Shown piece by piece: positions 24,745 through 33,041 of a stretch of DNA of 64,000 bases. The stretch covers positions 806,001 through 870,000 of the forward strand of contig DATELH010000002.1 of NCBI GenBank assembly GCA_035276765.1, read 5' to 3'. This DNA is from DATASD01 sp035276765. Its GTDB lineage: Bacteria > Patescibacteriota > Saccharimonadia > Saccharimonadales > UBA4665. The position numbers were made by a program, and so were the translations under genes. Each line of letters starts with the position of its first letter. The stretch's first letter is position 1. The notes beneath the pieces were generated by a model. That model was not told the origin of the DNA, ran no database searches, and saw nothing but the letters and a program-made list of their open reading frames with translations.

Positions 24745-24772
24745 CCCCGCTGAGGCTTGCGCCAACACGGGG
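24745..24772 (-). promoter_or_regulatory. Leader hairpin with GNRA loop before the NYN gene
   Basis: On the minus strand CCCCG, then GGC-GCAA-GCC, then CGGGG form a two-part stem with an internal loop of four nt on each side, followed by CTTTCT. It lies between a TTGAAA-N17-TATTCT promoter and the ATG at 24721. It may be an attenuator or a protein-binding leader. It could also be a weak terminator for the Pr6Pr gene upstream. Confidence 0.4.
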
Positions 24773-24877
24773 TGTTCCACTAGTAGAATAGCAAAAAACA
24801 ATATTATTTTCAATACCCGGCCGATATTTTTTACGTCGCCGCGTATGCTGCATATGACTATTATATCATGGGCGAAG

Positions 24878-25486
24878 CTAGGAGCGCTTTTTTGGCGTGC
24901 CAAGGTGGGTGGATTTGGCGAGCAACAACGTAAGCGCCACACCGACAAGGGCGATAACGGCGGATGCCGTCGCTACGCGCGCGTAGCCATGCGGCTGCGG
25001 ATTCAAAAAAGGATAGGGATACCAGTGTACGATGCTGCCGCGAACCAAACTGTACGCCAGGTACATGAAGGGAAATGCCAGCCACCACAGTGCCTTTTTA
25101 AACGCGAGCGCCGCCGGCCGATCGGCCAGCCAATCGGCAAGTAGCACGCACGGGAAGATGTAGTGGAGCACGTTGTTGACCCACGGATGCGTAATCTGTA
25201 CGTCGATATTTCGAAGCAACAAGCCGTAGACAATCCCAGTAACCACCATATACAAGGTAGCCGCACCACGCACATACCCAAGCCACCGCGGCCGCTTGCC
25301 CGCCAGCAAAAAGCCCGCACTTACTAGTAAAGTGAGGGCGCCCAAAATATTCGACTCGATAGTAAAGAAGCTGAAAAAGTTGGTGATACGAAAAACGGTG
25401 TGCGGGACTTCGAGCAGCTGCACCCATACCGCAGCAACTACCACGCCGCCAAAGCCCACTTTAAAAACAAGCAGCAGCTTTTTCAT
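24878..25486 (-). CDS. Pr6Pr-family membrane protein
   Basis: 202 residues from the ATG at 25486, supported by TACAAT ending exactly 6 nt upstream; a longer in-frame start would place this element inside the coding region. Six membrane helices. ITNFFSFFTIESNILGALTL, HPWVNNVLHYIFPCVLLADW, and FPFMYLAYSLVRGSIVHWYP followed by PFLNP are family hallmarks. Pr6Pr proteins are related to FAR-17a/AIG1-like and androgen-inducible membrane proteins, some of which are lipid hydrolases; function here is unproven. Confidence 0.85.
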   Translation of the reverse strand: MKKLLLVFKVGFGGVVVAAVWVQLLEVPHTVFRITNFFSFFTIESNILGALTLLVSAGFLLAGKRPRWLGYVRGAATLYMVVTGIVYGLLLRNIDVQITHPWVNNVLHYIFPCVLLADWLADRPAALAFKKALWWLAFPFMYLAYSLVRGSIVHWYPYPFLNPQPHGYARVATASAVIALVGVALTLLLAKSTHLGTPKKRS

Positions 25487-25565
25487 GACTTCATTGTAAC
25501 AGGCCAAAGTTTGCTTGTGGCCAGAACGCGCTATAATGAAGGTAACCTGTAAAAGGCACTAAAGT

Positions 25566-26411
25566 ATGGTATCGCATGAATACCCGACCATTCCCAGTTC
25601 AAACCCGCACCGCGACGACAGCGACCTCAAAGACGAGGACTTTCCGCGCCCCGAGGACGATAAAGATATCGCATACTCGCACGTTGACCGCCTGATGGGT
25701 TACGCGCCCAAGAAAAAACGCATTGGTCTGCGTGTTTTACTGATTGTGCTCGGATTGGCCGTGCTGTGTGCGGGCGGATATTTTGTAGCCACGCATGTGC
25801 ATTTCTCGGATAAAAAAGCGCCTGCCAAAACCACTGCAAGTGAAACGCCTAAAAAAGAGACGGCAGCACCCAAACAATATACTTCGTCACATTTCGGCCT
25901 GTCGTTTACGTATCCTGAAACGTGGGGCGTGCTCGACGATGGCAGCGGCAAGCTCACCGTGACATCGCCGGCATTGGCGCTCAAAAATGGCAGCAACAAG
26001 ACGGTGCAGGGGCGGGTAGTGGCCACCATTCGCAACAAGCAAGCCGCACTCGACGAGTTTAAAAAGGGTAACGCGGTGGCGGCCATTGCCTCAGAAAAAC
26101 TCAGCTACACTAAACCAACGAGCAACCAGCGCGCGCAAACGTACATTAGCTTCTTGAACTACGCCAGCTCCACGGGCAACGGCATTGACGGCGTTTACGT
26201 TACCGGCGACATCGGCTACCAACAGGGCCAGGCGGTTCCGCAAAGCGACGTCGTGCAGACTGATCCGCTCATTACGGTCACGTTTTTGCAGTGCGGTGAC
26301 AGTACGTGCTCCAGCGGCGGGACGCCGCTCACCGTGTCGTCCGACGAGTGGAAAAATAACGACTTCAAAACACCAATTACGACGTTTATTGCTTCGCTCG
26401 CAATTAATTAA
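25566..26411 (+). CDS. Membrane-anchored protein with PsbP-like extracytoplasmic domain
   Basis: 281 residues. An acidic cytoplasmic tail (about 50 residues) precedes one membrane helix (LRVLLIVLGLAVLCAGGYFV). A polar Thr/Lys linker and a beta-rich outer domain follow, starting YTSSHFGLSFTYPETWGVL. This FxYPxTW motif followed by a T-x-T-S-P strand is shared with the protein at 46215. Two Cys (CGDSTCSSGG) near the C-terminus could form a disulfide. TATAAT lies 29 nt upstream of the ATG. Ligand unknown. Confidence 0.75.
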   Translation: MVSHEYPTIPSSNPHRDDSDLKDEDFPRPEDDKDIAYSHVDRLMGYAPKKKRIGLRVLLIVLGLAVLCAGGYFVATHVHFSDKKAPAKTTASETPKKETAAPKQYTSSHFGLSFTYPETWGVLDDGSGKLTVTSPALALKNGSNKTVQGRVVATIRNKQAALDEFKKGNAVAAIASEKLSYTKPTSNQRAQTYISFLNYASSTGNGIDGVYVTGDIGYQQGQAVPQSDVVQTDPLITVTFLQCGDSTCSSGGTPLTVSSDEWKNNDFKTPITTFIASLAIN

Positions 26412-26479
26412 CGGTTTGTGCGGCAAAAATCTTGCCAAACATGAGCTTTTTTGCAAGACTTTAGGGCAAGGGGATTATT

Positions 26480-28360
26480 ATGGCAAAAAAACACGAAAAA
26501 CGCGCCGATGAACCAGTCAAGATTGAACCGGTTGAGCCGGCCGTGGAGCCCGAAAAGCAAGATCCTGAACCCGACGTTTCCGTCCAGCCCGACACAGGCG
26601 TGGAGGAGCATGAGGAATCACCTGCTATTGAACCGTCCGAATCGACAGAACCGGCCCTGGAGCCAGCCGAACCAACACCGCCGCGTCCCTTTGTGAGCCC
26701 CGAACACTTAAACCCTTGGCAAAAAATGCGCCGGTGGTGCAGCCGTCACAAAAAGACCAGCGTGCTGCTTGCCGTGGTTATTGTGTTGGCGGTTTTGGCC
26801 GCCGTCCCATTTACGCGCTATGCAATTGCCGGCACTGTTTTGAAGCAAAATTTCTCGATTGAAGCAGTTGATGCACAAACCCACCAACCGGTTTCGAACG
26901 CGACGGTTACGCTGGGTGGTAAAACCGCCACCACCGACGGACAGGGACATGTCACTATCCGAGCCGCTTTGGGCGATAAGACGCTTCAAATCACCAAAAA
27001 GTACTACGAAACGGCGAGCAAAAAGGTGTTAGTGGGCCTTCGCAAAGGACCAACCCTTCAGGTGCAGCTTAAAGCCACCGGCCGCCAAGTGCCCATTACG
27101 GTTACCAACAAAATGAGCGGCAAGCCGGTTGAAAACGCCGTGGTAAAGGCGCTCGACACCGACGCCAAGACCGATAAAAGCGGCCATGCTACGCTCGTGC
27201 TGCCCGCCGACAAAACAGCCTTGCCGGCCACTGTTACGGCCACCGGCTTTACTGAGCTTGCTGTTACGGTGCAAGTCACGGCCACACAGGTGGCGGTCAA
27301 CAACTTTGCCTTGACGCCAAGCGGCAGCTTGTTTTTCTTGTCTAATTTGAGCAGTAAAATCGACGTGGTCAAGACCGCGCTCGATGGCAGCAACCGTCAG
27401 ACGGTGCTTGCGGGCACTGGCAAAGAAAACGCAGTCAACACCGTGCTATTGGCTTCGCGTGACTGGAAATATTTGGCCTTACTCTCCAAACGCGACGGCA
27501 CTGAAAAGCTTTACCTGATCGATACCAGCAACAACGCGCTCACCACCATGGACGAGGGTGCGGACGTAACGTTTGGCTTGGTTGGCTGGAACAATGACAC
27601 CTTTATTTACACCGTGGACCGTACCACTGTCGCGCTTTGGCAGCCCGGCCAGCAAGCGATCAAGAGTTTTAATGCCGCAACCAAAAAACTCACCCAGCTC
27701 GACCAAACCACGGCAACCGGCACGGGCGGCAGTGACTATCTGCGAGAACAGTTCAGCACGCCGTATATTTTGTCCGACGAAATTGTCTACCTAAAGAATA
27801 TCAGCGCGTCGTATTACCACGCCGGCGGCGCAAGCGGCCAGCAGGCTGCACTCCTTAGTGTGCACGACGACGGCAGCGCCAAGAAGACTATCAAGGGCTT
27901 TCCGGTCCCGTCTGGTTCCTACTCGACATATCTTCAGGTGCGGCCGTATGGCGCGGGCGGGCTGTACGTCGAAGACACCACGACGCCCGAGGCTACTTTT
28001 TACGAGTACGAAGATGGCCAACTTAAGCAAACAACAGAGGTGAATCAACAAAGCTTCTATGGTGCGTACCCTACATACTTGCTGTCGCCTTCAGGCAAAC
28101 AGACATTCTGGAGCGAAAGCCGCGACGGCAAAAACACTTTGTTTGTCGGCAACCAAGACGGCCAAAATGGCAAGCAAGTCGCCACGCTTAGCGAATACAA
28201 CACCTATGGCTGGTACACCGACGACTACCTTTTGGTCAGCAAAAACGGCAGCGAGCTGGCTATTTTGCCAGCCGGCGGCGGCCAGCCAATAAAAGTGAGC
28301 GACTACTACAAGCCCGACGTCAACTTCCGCGGTTATGGCGGCGGCTATGGTGGCCTCTAA
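26480..28360 (+). CDS. Large single-pass protein: acidic tail, Ig-like repeats, beta-propeller-like domain
   Basis: 626 residues. Residues 1-85 are Glu/Pro-rich and probably cytoplasmic. A helix at about 95-117 (VLLAVVIVLAVLAAVPFTRY) is followed outside by two carboxypeptidase-regulatory-like/PEGA-type domains (AVDAQTHQPVSNATVTLGGK and VTNKMSGKPVENAVVKALDT). About 330 residues then resemble a TolB/DPP4-like propeller (LYLIDTSNN, FWSESRDGKNTLFVG, NTYGWYTDDYLLVS). AAGGGG lies 6 nt before the ATG. It is the first of two tandem paralogues. The design suggests an anchored outer sensor or adhesin. Confidence 0.78.
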   Translation: MAKKHEKRADEPVKIEPVEPAVEPEKQDPEPDVSVQPDTGVEEHEESPAIEPSESTEPALEPAEPTPPRPFVSPEHLNPWQKMRRWCSRHKKTSVLLAVVIVLAVLAAVPFTRYAIAGTVLKQNFSIEAVDAQTHQPVSNATVTLGGKTATTDGQGHVTIRAALGDKTLQITKKYYETASKKVLVGLRKGPTLQVQLKATGRQVPITVTNKMSGKPVENAVVKALDTDAKTDKSGHATLVLPADKTALPATVTATGFTELAVTVQVTATQVAVNNFALTPSGSLFFLSNLSSKIDVVKTALDGSNRQTVLAGTGKENAVNTVLLASRDWKYLALLSKRDGTEKLYLIDTSNNALTTMDEGADVTFGLVGWNNDTFIYTVDRTTVALWQPGQQAIKSFNAATKKLTQLDQTTATGTGGSDYLREQFSTPYILSDEIVYLKNISASYYHAGGASGQQAALLSVHDDGSAKKTIKGFPVPSGSYSTYLQVRPYGAGGLYVEDTTTPEATFYEYEDGQLKQTTEVNQQSFYGAYPTYLLSPSGKQTFWSESRDGKNTLFVGNQDGQNGKQVATLSEYNTYGWYTDDYLLVSKNGSELAILPAGGGQPIKVSDYYKPDVNFRGYGGGYGGL

Positions 28361-28388
28361 CCCCGGCAATTTGATACACTAATAGCTA

Positions 28389-30344
28389 ATGGATACGTTG
28401 CCCAAGCCTGAAAAACCGCAGGCATCTCCACCTGAGGATATGTCCTTGCCCCCGGCCGAACCGAATTCCGCGCCAGCGGTTCCGGCTGAGGTTTTGCGGC
28501 AATTGACCAAAGATTTCGAGGCAGCCCACAGCAAAAAAACCGGCAAGGCTAAATCTGCCGCCGCCTTGCCAGCACCAGTCACTGCCGAGCCAGACAACCC
28601 AGCAGTAGAAACGCCAACACCGTCAAAATCAGCCGAACAAGAACCCGATGACGGCATGTCCGACCCTGAAACCGACAAAGCGGTCGATGATATCGTGAGC
28701 AAAGAGGGGGACGAACTGCTGGCTGCCGAAGACGCTCGTACCAACGAAGCGACGGTCGTCGCCAGTCACGAAAACTTTGGCCAAAAGCTCAAAAACTTTT
28801 TCTATAGCTGGTGGCACAACGAGTGGGCGCGATGGTGCACGGTCATTGGTTTGCTTGTAGTGATCGGAGTCTTGGCGGGCGTTCCAGTGATTCGCTACAA
28901 GGTTTTGAACGCTTTTGGCGTGCGCAGTAGCTTTTCGGTGGTGGCGCTTGACGGCACCACGCAACTGCCGCTCAAAAATGTCACGGTCAAAATGAGCGGG
29001 CAAACGGCGACCACCGACATAAACGGCGTAGCTAAGCTCGGCCACCTCAAACTCGGCCACCAAACGCTCACCGTGCAACGCATCGCGTTCGCCACGGTAA
29101 CGCAACAGGTTACGCTGGGGTGGGGCAGCAACCCGCTTGGCAATGTGTCACTCAGGGCTGTGGGTGAGCAATACACTATCACCGCCACCGATTTTTTGTC
29201 GGGCAAACCGTTGCAAAATGTCGAGGCGACCAGCAACGGCATCGAGGCGCTCTCTGACAAAAACGGCAAAATTACCTTAACGGTCGAGAATTCCGAGGCG
29301 CAAACCGTGCCGGTAGCAATTATTTTGGATGGCTACCGTACCGAGCAGCTCAGCCTACCGGCCGCCAACACGCTCACCACCAACGTGCAGCTGGTGACAG
29401 ACCGCAAAGATGTATTTATCTCGAAGCAAAGTGGCAAATACGATTTGTATAAGGTGGATGTTGACGGCAAAAACAAACAGGTGTTGTTGGCTGGCACTGG
29501 TACCGAAAACGAAAATATTTCATTGGTGGTGAGTCCGGCGGGCGACCAGGCGGCGCTGGTTTCGACGCGCGACAACATGCGCGACAACGATGGCTATTTG
29601 CTCACCACGCTGACACTTGTCAACGTTGGCACGGGCGCAACGCAAACCCTCGACCATGCCGAGCAAATCCAAATTATTGACTGGATTGACAAACGACTTA
29701 TTTACGACGAAGCCACGGCTGGTGCCAGCGCCGCTAACCCTCAACGCTACAAACTGTTGTCGTACGACTACGCCGCCAACAGTCGCGTGCAGTTGGCAAC
29801 GGCCAACCAATTCAATGGCGTGCTCACGGCCAACGGTGTGGTGTATTATGCCACGGCCGCAACGGACCCTTCGGCGTCACCTCTGTTTGCAAAGGTTCGC
29901 CCCGATGGCACCGGTCGCCAAACCCTCTACAACCAAGAAGTGTGGAGCGTATTCCGCGCCGACTACAATACGGTAGCGCTGCAAACGCCGGCGGGTTGGT
30001 TTAACTATTTGATCCAAAACAACCAGCTGAACAAAGCAGGGGCACCGGCATCGTTTGTGAGCCGTATTTACAGCGACGCCGCCGACGGCCAACAAAGCCT
30101 GTGGGTCGATACGCGCGACGGCCAAGGCGCGCTTATCAATTACAATGTTGCCACCAGCAAGGATACGGTTTTGCAAACACAAGACGGCCTGACGTATCCC
30201 GTGCGTTGGCTTGGCAATGGCGCTGCTATTTATAGTGTGGTCACTCGCGCCGAAACCGCCGATTATGTGGTGGGTCTCTCGGGCGGCAAGCCGCACAAAA
30301 TCACCGACGTAACGCACGTGTACGGTATTACGCAAGGTAGTTAA
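28389..30344 (+). CDS. Tandem paralogue of the preceding anchored propeller-like protein
   Basis: 651 residues with the same order of parts: acidic Pro-rich tail (1-130), membrane helix at about 155-175 (WCTVIGLLVVIGVLAGVPVI), two Ig-like repeats (VVALDGTTQLPLKNVTVKMS and ITATDFLSGKPLQNVEATSN), then a propeller-like region with DLYKVDVDGKNKQVLLAGTG, close to the SNRQTVLAGTG block of its neighbour. TACACT lies 8 nt before the ATG, so it may have its own promoter. Sequence divergence is high, so the duplication is old. A GGCAC...GTGCC hairpin at 30391-30416 may end this transcript. Confidence 0.78.
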   Translation: MDTLPKPEKPQASPPEDMSLPPAEPNSAPAVPAEVLRQLTKDFEAAHSKKTGKAKSAAALPAPVTAEPDNPAVETPTPSKSAEQEPDDGMSDPETDKAVDDIVSKEGDELLAAEDARTNEATVVASHENFGQKLKNFFYSWWHNEWARWCTVIGLLVVIGVLAGVPVIRYKVLNAFGVRSSFSVVALDGTTQLPLKNVTVKMSGQTATTDINGVAKLGHLKLGHQTLTVQRIAFATVTQQVTLGWGSNPLGNVSLRAVGEQYTITATDFLSGKPLQNVEATSNGIEALSDKNGKITLTVENSEAQTVPVAIILDGYRTEQLSLPAANTLTTNVQLVTDRKDVFISKQSGKYDLYKVDVDGKNKQVLLAGTGTENENISLVVSPAGDQAALVSTRDNMRDNDGYLLTTLTLVNVGTGATQTLDHAEQIQIIDWIDKRLIYDEATAGASAANPQRYKLLSYDYAANSRVQLATANQFNGVLTANGVVYYATAATDPSASPLFAKVRPDGTGRQTLYNQEVWSVFRADYNTVALQTPAGWFNYLIQNNQLNKAGAPASFVSRIYSDAADGQQSLWVDTRDGQGALINYNVATSKDTVLQTQDGLTYPVRWLGNGAAIYSVVTRAETADYVVGLSGGKPHKITDVTHVYGITQGS

Positions 30345-30449
30345 CCTTGTGAAGTCTAGCCCGCTTGGTAGTGACCGAATCGTTCCGGTGGCACTATGTA
30401 CATGTGCCGGTTTGCGGCCCGCGCCAACAGCGGATGGTATAGTGAAAAG

Positions 30450-31283
30450 ATGTTGTCCAAGCAAGAACGGGAGTTTTTTCGCGAAACGGTGTGGGATTAC
30501 TACCGTCGCCACGGACGACATGGTTTGTCGTGGCGAGGGGCTGAAGCTGACGGCTCGTTTGATCCCTATAAAATAATGGTTTCAGAAATTATGCTGCAAC
30601 AAACGCAGGTGAGTCGGGTGTTGCCAAAGTTCGAGCAGTTTTTGGCGCTGTTTCCCACGGTACAAGCGCTAGCTGCGGCGCCGCTCAGCGACGTGCTGGT
30701 GGCCTGGAATGGTTTGGGTTACAACCGCCGAGCGAAGTTTTTGTGGCAGGCAGCGCAGATGGTGATGCAAGAATATGGTGGAGTTTTCCCCGTCCACGTC
30801 GAACGACTGCACCGGCTGCCGGGAATCGGCATTAATACTGCTGGTGCCATACTTGCTTACAGTTACAACCAGCCGGTGGCGTTCGTAGAAACCAACATCC
30901 GTACCGTGTACATACACCACTTTTTCGCCAACCACGCCGAGGCGGTGCACGACAAGACCGTACTCGGGCTCGTACAAGAAACCCTCGATCACAAAAATCC
31001 GCGCGAATGGTACTGGGCGCTCATGGATTACGGCACACACCTCAAGCAGACCGTTGGCAATTTGAGCCAGCGAAGCAAAAGCTACACGCGACAGTCAAAA
31101 TTTGAGGGCTCCTTGCGGCAAGTTCGTGGCGCGGTCATCCGCACGCTTACCACGGGCAAACACACACCAGAGCAGTTAGCTGCGGCCATTGCCGACAAAC
31201 GCTTGCCTGCGGTACTTGTAGGTTTGGAGCGCGAAAATCTCATCCAAAAGACAAATGACGTCTACCATTTGCCCGGTGCATGA
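30450..31283 (+). CDS. MutY-like HhH-GPD DNA glycosylase without Fe-S cluster
   Basis: 277 residues from the ATG at 30450, which has TATAGT ending 6 nt upstream; a longer frame runs through that promoter. EIMLQQTQVSRVLPKF is the adenine-glycosylase motif, VERLHRLPGIGINTAGAILA the helix-hairpin-helix, and VETNIRTVYIHHFF the catalytic strand, where Glu replaces the usual Asp of DGNV. The four Cys that bind the 4Fe-4S cluster in MutY/Nth are missing after WALMDYGTHLKQTVGN. The C-terminal 60 residues form a winged-helix-like region instead of the NUDIX-like 8-oxoG domain. It probably removes mispaired adenine, but with altered chemistry. Confidence 0.85.
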   Translation: MLSKQEREFFRETVWDYYRRHGRHGLSWRGAEADGSFDPYKIMVSEIMLQQTQVSRVLPKFEQFLALFPTVQALAAAPLSDVLVAWNGLGYNRRAKFLWQAAQMVMQEYGGVFPVHVERLHRLPGIGINTAGAILAYSYNQPVAFVETNIRTVYIHHFFANHAEAVHDKTVLGLVQETLDHKNPREWYWALMDYGTHLKQTVGNLSQRSKSYTRQSKFEGSLRQVRGAVIRTLTTGKHTPEQLAAAIADKRLPAVLVGLERENLIQKTNDVYHLPGA

Positions 31284-31311
31284 TAAAATATAAGGAGTTA
31301 ACAAAAAGACC

Positions 31312-31620
31312 ATGCAACCACAAAGACCTTCGCAACCAATTTCGGATGTCCAGCCGCCAGTATCTGCTGCGCCAAGCGGTCCGGTTCCGGCGCCTCAAGA
31401 CGCGCCAAACCCGCCAGCGTCAGCCATCAAGCCGGCTCCAGGTGAGCCAGCGCCAAAGCCACAGCCCGCCGAAAAACCTAAAACTCCGCGTGCGGCTAGC
31501 ACAGTGCCGGTTGCGGCCATTGTGCTCACCTTGGTTGTTGCAACAGCACTTGCGGCCGTGGCCATATATATTTACTTCCAGCAGAACACCCACACAACCA
31601 CTTCATCGAGCAATTATTAG
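31312..31620 (+). CDS. Small Pro-rich single-pass membrane protein
   Basis: 102 residues. Residues 1-60 are Pro/Ala/Gln-rich and disordered; a helix (TVPVAAIVLTLVVATALAAVAIYIYF) ends the protein with a short Thr/Ser tail. AAGGAG lies 14 nt before the ATG, rather far. It is 28 nt after the MutY-like gene and 2 nt before tsaC, so it belongs to that operon. No family recognised. Confidence 0.65.
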   Translation: MQPQRPSQPISDVQPPVSAAPSGPVPAPQDAPNPPASAIKPAPGEPAPKPQPAEKPKTPRAASTVPVAAIVLTLVVATALAAVAIYIYFQQNTHTTTSSSNY

Positions 31621-31622
31621 CT

Positions 31623-32213
31623 ATGCAACTCTTTAAAACGCTCACCGACGCCCGACTTGTGCGTGCCCTTAAACAAGGGCGTGTTGGCGTGCTGCCTACC
31701 GACACGGTATATGGCATTGTGTGCAGTGCTTTAAACAAGCCGGCCGTGGCACGCCTGTATCGGGTTAAACAACGCGAAAACAAGCCGGGCACGGTGATTG
31801 CGGCTAATGCAAGCCAGCTGGCAGAGCTTGGCATTTCGGCCGAGGCGATAAACCGGGTGGCGCACCTCTGGCCAAATCCAGTCAGCGTGGTGCTACCGGC
31901 CGACGACGAGTTGTTTTACTTGCACCGCGGCCTTGGCTCGCTGGCCGTACGTATTCCCGCAAGCGAACCGCTGCGCACACTCCTCGAGCAAACCGGCCCA
32001 CTGCTCACAAGCAGCGCTAACCAGCCAACCGAAACACCGGCTGCGACCGTGCCGGAAGCGCAAAAATACTTTGGCGAAGCTGTGGATTTTTACACGGACG
32101 CGGGCAAGCGGCTCGAACCAGTACCCTCCACGCTCGTCCGGCTTGAGCCAAATAGCGAACTTACCATGCTGCGCCAAGGTGCAGGTATACTGAAAGAAGG
32201 AGCAAAACGATGA
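31623..32213 (+). CDS. tsaC: L-threonylcarbamoyladenylate synthase (TsaC/YrdC)
   Basis: 196 residues. It makes threonylcarbamoyl-AMP from Thr, bicarbonate and ATP for the t6A modification of tRNAs that read ANN codons. GRVGVLPTDTVYGIVCSALN, LYRVKQRENKPGTVIAAN, and GPLLTSSANQPTETPA are the YrdC signatures. The length fits a YrdC-only protein without the Sua5 extension. The stop overlaps the start of mazG (ATGA). Confidence 0.94.
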   Translation: MQLFKTLTDARLVRALKQGRVGVLPTDTVYGIVCSALNKPAVARLYRVKQRENKPGTVIAANASQLAELGISAEAINRVAHLWPNPVSVVLPADDELFYLHRGLGSLAVRIPASEPLRTLLEQTGPLLTSSANQPTETPAATVPEAQKYFGEAVDFYTDAGKRLEPVPSTLVRLEPNSELTMLRQGAGILKEGAKR

Positions 32214-32542
32214 CATTTGACGAATACCAAAAGCAAGCGCTCACGACCGCAGTCAACACATACGAACCGCTCATGGCCAAAACTATTTGGGCGATGGGCG
32301 TGGCGGGCGAAGCTGGCGAAGTCGTTGAAAAATGGAAAAAGATCGTGGCTTACAAAGACGGCAAAGTATCGCAAGAAGACCTCGACGAGCTCGCCAAAGA
32401 ACTAGGCGACGTGGTGTGGTACATCGCCGTGCTGGCGCATACGCTGGGCTTGTCGTTTGAAAATGTCATGCAGCGCAATGTCGAAAAACTCAAGAGCCGC
32501 CAAAGCCGCGGCGTCATAAGGGGAAAGGGCGACAATCGATGA
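32210..32542 (+). CDS. MazG-like nucleoside triphosphate pyrophosphohydrolase
   Basis: 110 residues, a single-domain member. MGVAGEAGEVVEKWKK carries the ExxE pair and ELAKELGDVVWYIAVLAHTL the second ExxD pair that together bind Mg. Such enzymes clean up non-canonical NTPs. Overlaps of 4 nt with both neighbours (ATGA at each end) show tight operon coupling with tsaC and the PNPOx-like gene. Confidence 0.92.
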   Translation: MTFDEYQKQALTTAVNTYEPLMAKTIWAMGVAGEAGEVVEKWKKIVAYKDGKVSQEDLDELAKELGDVVWYIAVLAHTLGLSFENVMQRNVEKLKSRQSRGVIRGKGDNR

Positions 32543-33039
32543 GTCCGCAAACCGTTATCATCCGTTACCTCGACCACGCGCGCATCATGCAGTTGGCCAC
32601 AGCCAGCAACGGCAAACCGTGGTGTGCTTCGCTGTTTTTTGCGCACGACAACGAGCACAACCTTTACTGGATTTCGCAAGCCGACACACGCCATTCCAAA
32701 GAGATCGAACAAAACTCGCACGTAGCGGGCGCCATCGTGTTGCCGCAAAGCTATGGCGACGCTGTGCACGGCCTGCAATTTGAAGGCACGGCGCGCATGG
32801 TGGCTGAGCCCGACGAAATTCGTTCGCTGGCGCAAGCCTATGCCGAGCGCTACAACATGGGTAATCTCGCTGAAAGCATCTTGAGCGGCGCCAATAAGTA
32901 CAAGCTTTATCAGATTAAGCCAACACAGTTTATACTGTTTGACGTATCAACGTTCCCCGAGGAGCCCCGACAAGTGTGGCACCTTTCCGAAACAAGCTAT
33001 AATAAGAGTAAAGATAAGCCCGAACAACAGGACGAGTAG
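32539..33039 (+). CDS. Pyridoxamine 5'-phosphate oxidase-like flavin-binding protein
   Basis: 166 residues. A split-barrel fold is suggested by MQLATASNGKPWCASLFFAH, NLYWISQADTRHSKEIEQNS and GLQFEGTARMV. The family binds FMN or F420 and reduces small substrates, or binds heme. The usual PNPOx C-terminal dimerisation block is absent, so true PNP oxidase activity is unlikely. It overlaps mazG by 4 nt and is 2 nt from the next gene. Confidence 0.88.
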   Translation: MSPQTVIIRYLDHARIMQLATASNGKPWCASLFFAHDNEHNLYWISQADTRHSKEIEQNSHVAGAIVLPQSYGDAVHGLQFEGTARMVAEPDEIRSLAQAYAERYNMGNLAESILSGANKYKLYQIKPTQFILFDVSTFPEEPRQVWHLSETSYNKSKDKPEQQDE

Positions 33040-33041
33040 CT

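Noticed and set aside
26480..30344. CRISPR or tandem DNA repeat suspected from the repeated domains
   Set aside because: The repeats exist at protein level only and are diverged; no DNA repeat with spacers is present anywhere in the window.
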